Notes: generated by a model from the letters alone, not told the origin. DNA of 64,000 nt from Rhodoplanes serenus (GCA_945861855.1 CAMAWG010000003.1:19025-83024); one strand, 5' to 3'. Counted from the stretch's first letter, positions 34,755 to 43,518 are shown. Translations and numbers: made by a program.

Positions 34755-35509
34755 CGCTGCAGGGCGTTGCCCGTCAAGGTGTCAAAGGTGCCGCGCCCGG
34801 GCTGCTTGGAGGAGGTATCGTCGGCGATGATCGGGCCGCCGAGCGCATCGCTCAGCGTCGGGCCGGGACCCGGACCCGAGGGCCCGGCGCTGCACACGGC
34901 GTTGCGGATCTGGATCGTCTTGGCGTGGTTTCCCTTGATCTGCGGGATGAGCTGCGGGGGCACGCCGCAAAGCTTCTGGTTGGTCTCAAGGAACTTGACC
35001 ATCTTGGCCTCCTTGACCGCGAAGCTCTTGAACAGCGGGCACACCTCTTCGCGGGTCGCCTTGCGCTCGCCGGCCGCCTTGATCCCGGCAGCGCCCTTTT
35101 CGACATCCTCGCGAAGCGCGGGAAAGGTCAGGCATACCTTCTGGGCTTCAGAGGGGCCCGGACCGCCGCCACCGCCAAATCCGCCTTGCACCGGAGCGGA
35201 AAAGCCGGCCGGCGCCGAAGCCTGACCTGGGGCTGGGGGCGGCGGAAACGCGGAGCCCTGGCGCAGCGCCGGAGCCTGCCCCGGGGCAGGCGGAAAGGCG
35301 CTGGACGGCTGGGTGCCGGGCGGTGGCGGAAACACGCCGGGCTGCTGAGCCCCGGGCGGAGGCGGAAACACCCCGCCCTGATTGGCTTGCCCCGAATTGG
35401 CCTGACCTGGCGGGGGCGGGAACTGGGCGGCTGCCGGCAACAGTCCGGCCAGAACCAGAACGCATACGCCGGCCGCTATCCGGTAGCGGGACAAGCGATA
35501 TGGATTCAT
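34751..35509 (-). CDS. Secreted proline-rich repeat protein
   Basis: A 252-residue exported protein. The Sec signal (IAAGVCVLVLAGLLPAAAQ) is followed by about five copies of a FPPPPG unit (QFPPPPGQ, VFPPPPGA, VFPPPPGT, AFPPAPGQ, AFPPPPAPGQ) and a Gly run, then a compact domain with four Cys (AQKVCLTFPALREDVEKGAAGIKAA, CPLFKSF, KLCGVPPQLIPQI, NAVCSAG). The start at 35509 follows GGAG. It is upstream of, and overlaps, ubiA. The C-terminal domain looks like a small helical periplasmic domain, but no function can be given. Confidence 0.75.
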   Translation of the reverse strand: MNPYRLSRYRIAAGVCVLVLAGLLPAAAQFPPPPGQANSGQANQGGVFPPPPGAQQPGVFPPPPGTQPSSAFPPAPGQAPALRQGSAFPPPPAPGQASAPAGFSAPVQGGFGGGGGPGPSEAQKVCLTFPALREDVEKGAAGIKAAGERKATREEVCPLFKSFAVKEAKMVKFLETNQKLCGVPPQLIPQIKGNHAKTIQIRNAVCSAGPSGPGPGPTLSDALGGPIIADDTSSKQPGRGTFDTLTGNALQR

Positions 35510-35688
35510 CGTGTCGTCTCCAAGCCCGCCCCCCCTGGGGACGGCTATCAATATCAAGTCCAAGATTCAGGCGATAGGGCGGCATGATGCACCGCCGCCG
35601 CCGGACGCCCCTATCCGGCCGCCAAGGCTCTGGCGCCGCCCCGCCGGGAGGCGTAAGCCGGTCAAAACCTGCCTGAAGGACTGTTTCT

Positions 35689-36477
35689 TTGCCCCAATAC
35701 GACTTTCGAAGCCCCCGGCTCTACGTCACGGGCGCGCTGAAGGCCGGCGCGGACCTCACGCTCGACAAGCCGCAGGCGCACTATCTCCGCAACGTGCTGC
35801 GCCTCAAGCCCGGCGACGGGGTGCTGGCGTTCAACGGCAAAGACGGTGAATGGCGGGCCGCGGTCGCCGGCGAGGGCAAGCGCACCGCGCTGACCTTGCA
35901 GGACCAGACCCGGCCGCAGACCGAACCCCGGGACCTGCATTACCTGTTTGCGCCGCTCAAGCACGAGCGCCTCGATTACATGGTGCAGAAGGCGGTCGAA
36001 ATGGGCGTCTCGCAGCTGCAGCCGGTGCTGACGCGCCACACCCAGGTCCAGCGCGTCAATGTCGAGCGCATGCGCGCGAACGCGATCGAGGCCGCCGAGC
36101 AATGCGGCGTCCTTTCCATCCCCGACATCGGCGAGCCCATGACGTTCGCGCGCGCGCTCGCCGCGCGCAAGCCCGATCGCCTGCTGGTGTTCTGCGACGA
36201 AGCGGCGGACGTGAAGGACCCGGTGGCCGCACTCGCGGCCGCGCGGGAGGCGCCGAGCGCCATGCTGCCGTTGACGATGTCCGGCGCAGGCGCCGGGCCG
36301 CAGCCCCTGGCGCTGCTAATCGGCCCCGAAGGCGGCTTCGCCGAGGAGGAGCGCGATGCCCTGCTCAAGCAGACCAATATCGTGCGGCTGTCGCTCGGTC
36401 CCCGCATCCTGCGCGCCGACACCGCGGCGGTGGCGGCGCTGGCGCTGATCCAGGCGGTGCTGGGGGATTGGCGGTAG
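35689..36477 (+). CDS. rsmE: 16S rRNA (uracil(1498)-N(3))-methyltransferase
   Basis: A 262-residue SPOUT methyltransferase that methylates U1498 of 16S rRNA. The N-terminal PUA-like part (LYVTGALKAGADLTLDKPQAHYLRNVLRLKPGDGVLAFNGKDGEW) and the C-terminal knot (LALLIGPEGGFAEEERDAL and SLGPRILRADTAAVAALALIQ) are intact. GAAGGA eight bases before TTG 35689 supports a TTG start. It is divergent from the proline-rich/ubiA pair with a 179-base gap. Confidence 0.95.
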   Translation: MPQYDFRSPRLYVTGALKAGADLTLDKPQAHYLRNVLRLKPGDGVLAFNGKDGEWRAAVAGEGKRTALTLQDQTRPQTEPRDLHYLFAPLKHERLDYMVQKAVEMGVSQLQPVLTRHTQVQRVNVERMRANAIEAAEQCGVLSIPDIGEPMTFARALAARKPDRLLVFCDEAADVKDPVAALAAAREAPSAMLPLTMSGAGAGPQPLALLIGPEGGFAEEERDALLKQTNIVRLSLGPRILRADTAAVAALALIQAVLGDWR

Positions 36478-36498
36478 CACGGGCGACTCCTCCCGGAG

Positions 36499-37725
36499 TC
36501 AGCGCGAGCTCGCCGGCAGCATCGGCCGCAGCACGAGCACGAGCGGAAGCGTCAGCAGGCACATGCCGGCCACCGCCATGAGCGCGGACGGCACGCCGAC
36601 CGAGTCGCCCACGAGACCGTAGAGCGCGGGCGAGATCGCGCCGGAGCCGATCGTGCCGGTGTAGAAGATGCCGAACATCCGCGTGCGCTGGGCGGGCTCG
36701 ACGAGCTCCGGCACCGAGCCGTAGAGCACCGACGAAGTGCCGTTGAGCATGATGCCGATGACCGGCAGCACGATCAGCGCCGCTTCGAGCGGCAGCGGCA
36801 AGAGCGCGAGAATGCCCGCCATGGTCAGCCCTTCGGTCAGGCACACGGTCGCGATCACGCCGATGCGCGCGCCGATGAAGGCGCAGACGAGCTTGCCCAC
36901 GGCGCCGCCGGCAAACACCAGCGTCAGCGCGAGGCCCACGGTCGGCAGGCTCGCGCCTTTGGCGATCAGGATGAACGGCAGGAAGATCAGGAAGCCCATG
37001 CGGGTCGCGCTGTCGACCATGCCGATCGACAGCAGCACCGAAAAGCCGAACCGGCTGGGACGGCCGCTCGTGCCGGACGCCGCGGCCTCGGCTTCGCCGG
37101 CCGGCGCCCCGGCGGCTTCGGCCGGCAATCGCGGCGCCAGCCAGAAGATCGCCACGGCCGTGGAGATGCCGACCAGCCCCATGATGGAGAGCACCGGCTG
37201 CCACGGCAGCAGCACCAGCATCAGCGAGGCCGCCGCCGGCACCGACATCTTGCCGATGTCGCCCGCAAAATTGTAGGTGCCGAGCGCCTTCATCGACCTC
37301 GGCCCGGCGAAGGCGCGGGCCACGAGCGCGGAGGCGAGCGGATGCTGGGTGCTGGAGCCCAAGCCCCCGATCAGCAGCGCCGCCACCAGGGTCCAGAAGC
37401 CGATGCTTGCGCCGGCGATCAGATAGCCGATGCCCGACAGCGCGGTGCCGACGGCCAGAACAAGAGGCAGGCCGAGGCGTTCGGCGAGCAGTGCGGACGG
37501 AATCTGGAAGCCCGCCATCGCGCCGGAGTAGCAGGTGCGCAGGAGACCCAGCGCGGCATAGCCGATGCCGAACTCGGCCTGCCAGAGCGGCAGCATGACG
37601 TAGATCAGATCGGTGTAGCCGTCGTGCAGCGCATGCGCGCCGGAGGAAACCCCGATCGCGCGGCGTTCGTCGGCGCGGGTGGCGACCGCGTCGCCCGGCT
37701 GGCCTGAGGCGGCGGCCGTGCTCAT
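36499..37725 (-). CDS. MFS transporter
   Basis: A 408-residue major facilitator with 12 predicted membrane segments. The start MSTAAASGQPGDAVATRADERRAIGVSSGAHALHDGYTDLIYVMLPLWQAEFG resembles the fosmidomycin-resistance-like (Fsr) branch, where an ALHDxYTD motif follows the first residues. The start at 37725 overlaps the upstream MaoC stop by four bases. Being coupled with two MaoC genes, it may move an acyl-type compound. The substrate is unknown. Confidence 0.85.
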   Translation of the reverse strand: MSTAAASGQPGDAVATRADERRAIGVSSGAHALHDGYTDLIYVMLPLWQAEFGIGYAALGLLRTCYSGAMAGFQIPSALLAERLGLPLVLAVGTALSGIGYLIAGASIGFWTLVAALLIGGLGSSTQHPLASALVARAFAGPRSMKALGTYNFAGDIGKMSVPAAASLMLVLLPWQPVLSIMGLVGISTAVAIFWLAPRLPAEAAGAPAGEAEAAASGTSGRPSRFGFSVLLSIGMVDSATRMGFLIFLPFILIAKGASLPTVGLALTLVFAGGAVGKLVCAFIGARIGVIATVCLTEGLTMAGILALLPLPLEAALIVLPVIGIMLNGTSSVLYGSVPELVEPAQRTRMFGIFYTGTIGSGAISPALYGLVGDSVGVPSALMAVAGMCLLTLPLVLVLRPMLPASSR

Positions 37726-38204
37726 GAGCCTGCCTTGCGGCGCTCGACGAAGACCGTGCTGGTGAAGGAGATCACGGTTTCGCCCTTCTGATTGACGCCG
37801 CTGTTGCGGATCGACATCAGACCCCATTCGGGCCGGCTTTTGGAAGTGCGCTTTTCGACGACCTCGGTGGAATAGGCGACGATGTCGCCGGCATAGACCG
37901 GCTTCTGCCATTTCAGCTCGCGGAAGCCGGGCGACGGCCCAAGCTTCGCAACAGGCTCACCGCGCGCGCGGCACGCGTCGTCCTCGCGGCGCTTGTGCTC
38001 GACCATCAGCCGCATCCAGGTCGAGGCGGTGTGCCAGCCCGAGGCGCAGAGCGCGCCGAAATGCGAGCGCGCCGCGGCGGCCTCGTCGAGATGGAACGCC
38101 TGCGGATCGAAGCGCCGCGCGAACGCCTTGATGTCCTCGGCGGTGAAGGTGTGGCGGCCGAGTTCGGCGTGTTCGCCGACGACGGTGTCGTCCCAGAATT
38201 TCAT
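37722..38204 (-). CDS. MaoC family dehydratase (copy B)
   Basis: A 160-residue hot-dog-fold protein of the MaoC-like enoyl-CoA hydratase type. It includes RFDPQAFHLDEAAAARSHFGALCASGWHTASTWMRLMV, whose Asp-His (FDPQAFHLDE) forms the hydratase catalytic pair, and KWQKPVYAGDIVAY. It is followed by the MFS gene and preceded by a second MaoC gene, each overlap being four bases. The two copies share the framework FDPQ..HLDEAA...G.L.ASGW and may act as a heterodimer. The substrate is unknown. Confidence 0.88.
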   Translation of the reverse strand: MKFWDDTVVGEHAELGRHTFTAEDIKAFARRFDPQAFHLDEAAAARSHFGALCASGWHTASTWMRLMVEHKRREDDACRARGEPVAKLGPSPGFRELKWQKPVYAGDIVAYSTEVVEKRTSKSRPEWGLMSIRNSGVNQKGETVISFTSTVFVERRKAGS

Positions 38205-38704
38205 GACGCGGCCTTCACGCGCCGCCCCAGCATCAGCGACGTGGTCAGGGACATCACCCGGTTGCCGGCCGGGTCGAACAGCTCGAACTCGAAGCGCACG
38301 AAGCCCATGTCGGGCCGGCTCTTGGAGGTGCGGGTGTCGAGCACGGTCGCCCGGAGCCGCAACTCGGCGTCGGGGCGGACCGGCAGAAGCCAGCGCACCT
38401 CATCGACCCCCGGCGCGCCCATCGAGCTGGACCGGCCGACGAAGGCGTCGACGCACATGCGCATCACGATGCAGCAGAGATACCAGCCGGAGGCCGAGAG
38501 CCCGCCCAGCATGGTGTCCCGCGCCGCGGCCTCGTCGAGATGCATCGGCTGCGGATCGAACTCCGCGGCGAACGCGATCATCTCCTCGCGCGGCAGGCGG
38601 CGGGGGCCGTGCTCGAAGGTGCGGCCCGGCGTGAAGTCTTCCCAAGTCAGTTCAGGCCAGGTCAGTTCAGGCACGGAGGCTTGCGCTTTCGGCTGAGGTT
38701 TCAA
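38201..38704 (-). CDS. MaoC family dehydratase (copy A)
   Basis: A 167-residue MaoC-like protein with EFDPQPMHLDEAAARDTMLGGLSASGWYLCCIVMRMCVDA and the conserved RTSKSRPDMG strand, also shared by copy B (RTSKSRPEWG). The catalytic Asp-His is present. It is first of a three-gene unit with copy B and the MFS gene. The N-terminus carries a duplicated hydrophilic stretch (VPELTWPELTWEDF). A hydratase or dehydratase acting on an acyl-CoA is expected. Confidence 0.88.
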   Translation of the reverse strand: MKPQPKAQASVPELTWPELTWEDFTPGRTFEHGPRRLPREEMIAFAAEFDPQPMHLDEAAARDTMLGGLSASGWYLCCIVMRMCVDAFVGRSSSMGAPGVDEVRWLLPVRPDAELRLRATVLDTRTSKSRPDMGFVRFEFELFDPAGNRVMSLTTSLMLGRRVKAAS

Positions 38705-38869
38705 CCGTTAGAAACCGTGGCGCGCGGCGCGTCAACCGCAAGCCTGCGCGATCCGCCGCAATAACGGCGGGAATTGAACATGATTGTCCATTCAGGATTG
38801 TTCATTCTTGCTAAACTTATCGCTTACCAAACTGCCCCGCACGGATCGTCGCGACGGGAGGACCCAAAG

Positions 38870-39160
38870 ATGTTCAGCTTCCGCGACCTGTTTCAGTGGG
38901 AACGCTTCGTCACGCCCTCGATTATCAAGCTGTTCTTCTGGCTGGCAATCGCCATCATCGTGCTGTTCGGGCTCTCGGCCATCGCATCCGCGGTGCAGAT
39001 GATGGCGGTCAGCGCCGGCGTCGGCGTTTTCATGCTGATCGGGGCGTTGCTCGGCGTGACGATCGGAATTCTGTTCGCGCGGATCGTCGCCGAGTTCGTC
39101 CTGATCGTGTTCCGCATCAACGAGCACCTGGGCGCCATCCGCAGCCGGGGCGATCTTTAG
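38870..39160 (+). CDS. DUF4282 domain membrane protein
   Basis: A 96-residue membrane protein. MFSFRDLFQWERFVTPSIIKLFFWLAIAIIVLFGLSAIASAVQ has the DUF4282 pattern, a first helix after an amphipathic lead, and a second helix GVGVFMLIGALLGVTIGILFARIVAEFVLIVFRINEHL. GGGAGGA seven bases upstream supports ATG 38870; the track ORF at 38774 adds a non-conserved leader. The function is unknown. It is seven bases before the Gre-family gene and may share its transcript. Confidence 0.85.
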   Translation: MFSFRDLFQWERFVTPSIIKLFFWLAIAIIVLFGLSAIASAVQMMAVSAGVGVFMLIGALLGVTIGILFARIVAEFVLIVFRINEHLGAIRSRGDL

Positions 39161-39167
39161 GGCAGGC

Positions 39168-39632
39168 ATGAGCCGGGCATTCGTCAAGGAAGACGACAGT
39201 GGCGGGATCGAGCCGCTGCCCGACCGGCCGATTTCCGAGCATCCCAACATCGTGACGCCGGAGGGCCTCGCGGCCATCGAACGCATCGTGGCGAAACTGC
39301 AGGAACGCCATGCCGCGGCATTCAAGGCGGAGGACCGCGCGGCGCAGAGCGGGGTCGCGCGCGATCTGCGCTACTGGAGCGCGCGGCGCGCCAGCGCCCA
39401 GGTGCTCAAGGCCCCGGACGCGCCGTCGGAGGCCGCCTTCGGTACGACGGTGACGATCATGCGCGACGACGGCCGCAAACAGATTTGGCGCATCGTCGGC
39501 GAGGACGAGGCCGATCCCGCGAAAGGCACTTTGTCCTTTGTGTCGCCGGTGGCGCGGGCACTGATCGGCAAGCGCGTCGGCGACGTTGTGCGCGCCGGCA
39601 ATTCCGACGCGGAGATCGTCGATATTTCCTAA
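39168..39632 (+). CDS. GreA/GreB family transcript-cleavage factor-like protein
   Basis: A 154-residue protein: the N-terminal helix region (MSRAFVKEDDSGGIEPLPDRPISEHPNIVTPEGLAAIERIVAKLQERHAAAF) is shorter than in GreA, and the C-terminal FKBP-like domain is seen as FGTTVTIMRDDGRKQIWRIVGEDEADPAKGTLSFVSPVARALIGKRVGDVV. This is the family C-terminus. It binds RNA polymerase secondary channel in relatives; cleavage activity here is not certain. Its stop shares CTAA with the ychF stop on the other strand. Confidence 0.85.
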   Translation: MSRAFVKEDDSGGIEPLPDRPISEHPNIVTPEGLAAIERIVAKLQERHAAAFKAEDRAAQSGVARDLRYWSARRASAQVLKAPDAPSEAAFGTTVTIMRDDGRKQIWRIVGEDEADPAKGTLSFVSPVARALIGKRVGDVVRAGNSDAEIVDIS

Positions 39633-40735
39633 GTGTTGAAGCGGAAGTGCATCACGTCGCCGTCGGCGACGACATACTCCTTGCCTTCCAGCCGGAGCTT
39701 GCCGGCGTCGCGCGCGCCGGATTCACCACCGTACTTCACGAAGTCGTCGTAGCCGATGGTCTCGGCGCGGATGAAGCCGCGCTCGAAGTCGGTGTGGATC
39801 ACGCCCGCGGCCTTCGGCCCCTTGGTGCCCTTGGTGATGGTCCAGGCCCGCGCCTCCTTCGGACCCACCGTGAAATAGGTCACGAGATGCAGGAGGTCAT
39901 AGCCGGCGCGAATAAGCCGGTCGAGGCCGGTTTCCTTCAGCCCGAGATCGGCGAGGAAGCTCTGGCGTTCCTCAGCCGGCAGCGCCGCGATCTCCGACTC
40001 GATCTTGGCCGAGATCACAACCCATCCCGCGCCTTCCTTCTTTGCGAGTGCCTCGACTTTTTCCGACAGGGCGTTGCCGGTCGCAGCCGAGCCCTCGTCC
40101 ACATTGCACACATAAAGCACCGGCTGCGCCGTCAGCATGCCAAGCTGATGAAACAGCGACTCCTCCTCGGGCTTGCGTTCGACGAACCGCGCCGGCTTGC
40201 CCTCGCGCAACAGCACGAGTGCGCGCTTGATTAGATCGAGCGCCACCTTGGCGTCTTTCGCCTCCTCGCCGCTGCCCTTGGCCTTTTTCTCAAGATTGTC
40301 GACACGCTTCTCCAAACTTTCGAGATCCGCGAGCATCAATTCGGTCTCGACCGTCTCGATATCGGCGACCGGATCGATCCGGCCATCGACGTGGGTCACG
40401 TCGTCGTCCTTGAAGCAGCGCACCACATGGGCGACGGCGTCCACCTCGCGGATGTTGGCCAGGAACTGATTGCCGAGCCCCTCGCCCTTCGAGGCGCCGC
40501 GCACGAGCCCTGCGATGTCGACGAACGACAGCCGCGTGGGAATGATCTGCTCGGACTTGCCCAGCTTCGCCAGCGTGTCGAGCCGCGGATCCGGCACCGC
40601 CACCTCGCCGACGTTCGGCTCGATGGTGCAGAACGGATAGTTCGCCGCCTGCGCCGCCGCGGTCTGCGTCAGCGCATTGAAGAGCGTCGACTTGCCGACA
40701 TTGGGCATACCGACGATGCCGCATTTGAAGCCCAT
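39629..40735 (-). CDS. ychF: Redox-regulated ATPase YchF (Obg family)
   Basis: A 368-residue Obg/HAS-GTPase-like ATPase. G1 MPNVGKST, switch region FVDIAGLVRGASKGEGLGNQFL and the altered G4 motif (NVDE, which gives ATP preference) are present, followed by a coiled-coil and the C-terminal TGS domain (FTVGPKEARAWTITKGTKGPKAAGVIHTDFERGFIRAETI). It binds ribosomes and reacts to oxidative stress in relatives. Its ATG comes nine bases after the VapC-like stop. In relatives it directly follows pth. Confidence 0.96.
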   Translation of the reverse strand: MGFKCGIVGMPNVGKSTLFNALTQTAAAQAANYPFCTIEPNVGEVAVPDPRLDTLAKLGKSEQIIPTRLSFVDIAGLVRGASKGEGLGNQFLANIREVDAVAHVVRCFKDDDVTHVDGRIDPVADIETVETELMLADLESLEKRVDNLEKKAKGSGEEAKDAKVALDLIKRALVLLREGKPARFVERKPEEESLFHQLGMLTAQPVLYVCNVDEGSAATGNALSEKVEALAKKEGAGWVVISAKIESEIAALPAEERQSFLADLGLKETGLDRLIRAGYDLLHLVTYFTVGPKEARAWTITKGTKGPKAAGVIHTDFERGFIRAETIGYDDFVKYGGESGARDAGKLRLEGKEYVVADGDVMHFRFNT

Positions 40736-40744
40736 GAGATTATT

Positions 40745-41197
40745 TCACCTGGAAAAACTGAAATTGGGATCGAGTTTGAAGGGGCTGACAATGGTCATGT
40801 CGCCCACTCGGTGCTCGTGTTGCATATCCTCGCTGAAAAACAAGCCGCAATGGGCAAGCGATGCAGAAGCCAGCAACATGCAATCCCACCAACTGTAGCC
40901 GTACCGATCCCCGATCGCCCACGCGGCTTGGGTGGTGAAAAAATCGTAGGGAGCGGTGCAAAACTCGCTCAAGAAACCGACGAAACGTCTCACCTCATTG
41001 ACCGTCGCGACGCGGCGCCTTACCGCGAGCACGTGGTAGCACTCGTTTAGACTTTGCGGGCTGAGCACCAGAGTATGGTCCTTGACGATCTGCCTCAGCA
41101 AATCCGCCCCGCGCTTTTGCTTTTCCGGCTCCGTCGGATCGATCGCGTAGACGAGTAGATTCGTATCGACGAAGCAGTTCGTCTTCCCGTTCTGCAT
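40745..41197 (-). CDS. PIN-domain (VapC-like) toxin
   Basis: A 150-residue PIN-domain nuclease. Acid residues of the site are Asp12 (CFVDTNLLVYAID), Glu (SLNECYHVL), and Asp (YSWWDCMLLASA) with a final SEDMQHEH. The start at 41197 begins the PIN fold directly (MQNGKTNCF); the track ORF extends 18 codons into the antitoxin. It lies in the middle of pth-ychF, in the same direction. Ribonuclease activity is expected from the family. Confidence 0.87.
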   Translation of the reverse strand: MQNGKTNCFVDTNLLVYAIDPTEPEKQKRGADLLRQIVKDHTLVLSPQSLNECYHVLAVRRRVATVNEVRRFVGFLSEFCTAPYDFFTTQAAWAIGDRYGYSWWDCMLLASASLAHCGLFFSEDMQHEHRVGDMTIVSPFKLDPNFSFSR

Positions 41198-41417
41198 AGA
41201 GCGCCTCGCGTCCGGGCCACGCCTTGCCGGCGCCGGGGAAACCCGGGCCACTCAGAAACCTCTCCAGCATAGCCAACTTGTCCGGCTCGTTCGTTCGTTT
41301 GCACCGTTCCGCCAGCAGATCGGCCACGAAGCGCGACAAGCTCTTATCCGCCTTGGCGGCCTCGATCCGCGCTCGGTGCGCGAGATCGTCGGGCAGCGTG
41401 ATGGTGACGTTTTTCAT
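40995..41417 (-). CDS. Ribbon-helix-helix-type antitoxin, long overlap with toxin gene
   Basis: A 140-residue frame whose N-terminus MKNVTITLPDDLAHRARIEAAKADKSLSRFVADLLAERC is a ribbon-helix-helix/CopG-like antitoxin domain. Residues about 74-140 (LYAEREDELLRRYESTRLRDRSDGAGKAKARGG and beyond) are read out of frame with the toxin for 203 bp, and are Arg/Lys-rich. Usual antitoxins of this sort have 75-90 residues, so the tail is unusual; a lost stop codon or a real overlapped extension are both possible. It begins 31 bases after pth. Confidence 0.75.
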   Translation of the reverse strand: MKNVTITLPDDLAHRARIEAAKADKSLSRFVADLLAERCKRTNEPDKLAMLERFLSGPGFPGAGKAWPGREALYAEREDELLRRYESTRLRDRSDGAGKAKARGGFAEADRQGPYSGAQPAKSKRVLPRARGKAPRRDGQ

Positions 41418-41448
41418 GACACGGGTATCGTGTTTCCGTGTTTCAGTG

Positions 41449-42048
41449 TCAAGCGGATTCCTCGGGCTGGCCAAAGCCCTTGGCATCCATCGCGAGATGC
41501 ACCTTGTTCTGGAAACTCGCGTCCTCGCCGCGCGCCAGAAGCTCGGCGTTGTCGGCGACGATGCCGATGAGCGCCTCGACCCAGTCGCGCTCGCTCTTGG
41601 CGAAGTCGCTGAGCACGTAAGGATGCACCATCTCCTTGACGCCGGGATGGCCGATGCCGATCCGCACCCGGCGGTAATCGTTGCCGACATGCGCGGTAAT
41701 CGAGCGCAGGCCGTTGTGCCCGGCGATTCCACCTCCGGTCTTCACCCGCATTTTGCCCGGCGGCAGTTCGAGCTCGTCCTGGAACACCACCACGTCGGAG
41801 AGCGCCATCTTGTAGAAATGCATGGCCTCGGCGACCGCATGCCCGGACTCGTTCATGAAAGTGCCGGGCAGGAGCAATTGCACGCGCTCGCCGCCGAGCG
41901 GTCCTTCCGCCACCACACCCTGAAAGCGGCGGCGCCACGGCGGAAAGCCGTGGCGCTTGGCGATGGCGTCGACCGCCATGAAGCCGATGTTGTGCCGGTT
42001 GCGAGCATACTTTTCGCCGGGATTTCCCAGCCCGACGAAAAGCAGCAT
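41449..42048 (-). CDS. pth: Peptidyl-tRNA hydrolase
   Basis: A 199-residue Pth that frees tRNA from drop-off peptidyl-tRNA. [18 protein letters not shown] carries the catalytic His19, and further markers are [46 protein letters not shown] (the Asp and Asn of the site). The start at 42048 is set by [11 protein letters not shown]. It is in the same direction as rplY, 22 bases after it, and precedes the TA module and ychF. Confidence 0.97.
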   Translation of the reverse strand: MLLFVGLGNPGEKYARNRHNIGFMAVDAIAKRHGFPPWRRRFQGVVAEGPLGGERVQLLLPGTFMNESGHAVAEAMHFYKMALSDVVVFQDELELPPGKMRVKTGGGIAGHNGLRSITAHVGNDYRRVRIGIGHPGVKEMVHPYVLSDFAKSERDWVEALIGIVADNAELLARGEDASFQNKVHLAMDAKGFGQPEESA

Positions 42049-42070
42049 GACGAACCGTCCGTGTATCGCC

Positions 42071-42838
42071 TCACTTCTTCGGTGCAGCACCGCCAGCAGC
42101 AGGTGCAGCACCGCCAGCAGCCGGAGCAGCACCCGCAGCAGGTGCAGCGCCCGCAGCTGGAGCGGCGCCTGGAGCACCTTCGGCGCCCGGTACAACGCCA
42201 GCAGCAGCGGCGGCGGCAGCAGCGGCAGCCGCAGCAGCGGCGGCCTCGGCAGCGGCCTTCATTTCTTCGGCGTAGCCCGACGGCGGCACGATGGTCACCA
42301 GCGTCAGATCGATTCGCGAAGTCGCCTTCACGCCCGCCGGAAGCTTGATGTCGCTCAGATGCTTCGAATAGTTGATCTCGAGCTCGCCGACATCGACATC
42401 GATGTGGTCCGGAATCTCCTCCGGCTTGACCATGACGTCGATCGTATGGGTGACCATGTTCACGGTGCCGCCGCGCTTCACGCCGGGGGCCGTATCGGCA
42501 TTGGTCACGCGAATGGGGATCGCGACGCGGATCACCGCGCCCTCGCCAAGCCGCATGAAGTCCACATGCAGCGGGTTGTCGCGGATCGCATCGAGCTGGA
42601 AGTCGCGCGGGATCACGCGGTGCTTCTGGCCGTCGACCTCGAGGTCGTAGACGGTGGTCAGAAACCGCCCGGCGTAGATCTTCTGCCGCAGGTCGGCGTA
42701 ATCGAGCGAAATGGTGATCGGCGGCTTGGAATCGCCGTAGATCACTCCTGGTACTCTGCCAGCGCGACGCTCCGACCGGGCGGCCCCCTTGCCTGCCTTC
42801 GGACGCGCCGTCGCCTTGATTTCCTTGACGGTCGCCAT
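42071..42838 (-). CDS. rplY: 50S ribosomal protein L25/general stress protein Ctc
   Basis: A 255-residue L25 of the CTC type. The N-terminal 5S rRNA-binding domain ([44 protein letters not shown]) is followed by the C-terminal TL5-like domain ([28 protein letters not shown]). It ends in a tail of Ala repeats (AAAAAAAAAAAAAAAG, then [11 protein letters not shown]) of about 60 residues. GAGG eight bases before ATG sets the start. The tail is low-complexity and is encoded by GC-rich tandem triplets. Confidence 0.96.
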   Translation of the reverse strand: MATVKEIKATARPKAGKGAARSERRAGRVPGVIYGDSKPPITISLDYADLRQKIYAGRFLTTVYDLEVDGQKHRVIPRDFQLDAIRDNPLHVDFMRLGEGAVIRVAIPIRVTNADTAPGVKRGGTVNMVTHTIDVMVKPEEIPDHIDVDVGELEINYSKHLSDIKLPAGVKATSRIDLTLVTIVPPSGYAEEMKAAAEAAAAAAAAAAAAAAAGVVPGAEGAPGAAPAAGAAPAAGAAPAAGGAAPAAGGAAPKK

Positions 42839-42992
42839 GACGTAAGTCCTCGTGTTTAGGCTCGAAATTAAAGGGTTTTGGCCCGCGGCATGCCTCCAGG
42901 GGTGCTGGAACCGCAAGCTGGCGGCTGTATAGCGGTGCCGGGCGGCAAAGACAAGAAAACCGGCCGAAAATGAATCCGGGCAGGACGGCCGA

Positions 42993-43304
42993 TCAACCCT
43001 GGCCGGACGCGCCTTGTCCGGGGCCGGCATCGGCAAACTTGGTTTCCGCGGGCTTGGCCTCGAGCCTGGCTTCCAGCGCGGCAATCCGGACCTTGAGCGC
43101 CTCGTTTTCCTCGCGCGCCAGCCGGGCCATTTCCTTGACCGCCTCGAACTCCTCGCGCCGGACCACGTCGAGGTCGCCCAGGATGCGCTCGGCCTGTTGG
43201 CGCAGCATGGTGTCGAACTCGCGCCGCACGCCCTGGGCCACGCCAGCCGCGTCGTTCATCAGCCGCGCGGCTTCGTCGAAGAACCGGTTGTTTGTCTGGG
43301 CCAT
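42993..43304 (-). CDS. ubiK: Ubiquinone biosynthesis accessory factor UbiK
   Basis: A 103-residue BMFP/UbiK protein, the accessory factor that helps UbiJ gather lipids for coenzyme Q synthesis. It has an amphipathic N-terminal half (FDEAARLMNDAAGVAQGVRREFDTMLRQQAERIL) and a C-terminal coiled coil (RLAREENEALKVRIAALEARLEA). The start at 43304 (MAQTNNRFFDEA) is the family start. It is divergent from lgt, with a 154-base gap to rplY in the other direction. Confidence 0.9.
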   Translation of the reverse strand: MAQTNNRFFDEAARLMNDAAGVAQGVRREFDTMLRQQAERILGDLDVVRREEFEAVKEMARLAREENEALKVRIAALEARLEAKPAETKFADAGPGQGASGQG

Positions 43305-43518
43305 CGGCGTCTCCGGGCTCCTGGAAGCGATTGGACAGCACAAACAATGGCAATCGGACCCCGTAATCGCAAGAGCAAGGTCGAGGCATTGTTAAGCCAG
43401 GGGAGCGACGAGCCGCCTCATTCCCTGGAGCGGCCGAGGCCGAGAGAGGCTGCGCCGTCGCCGCGCCTTGACTTCGCCATCCTCGTGGCCGCATCACGGC
43501 TGAAGCGCCGGATTCATC

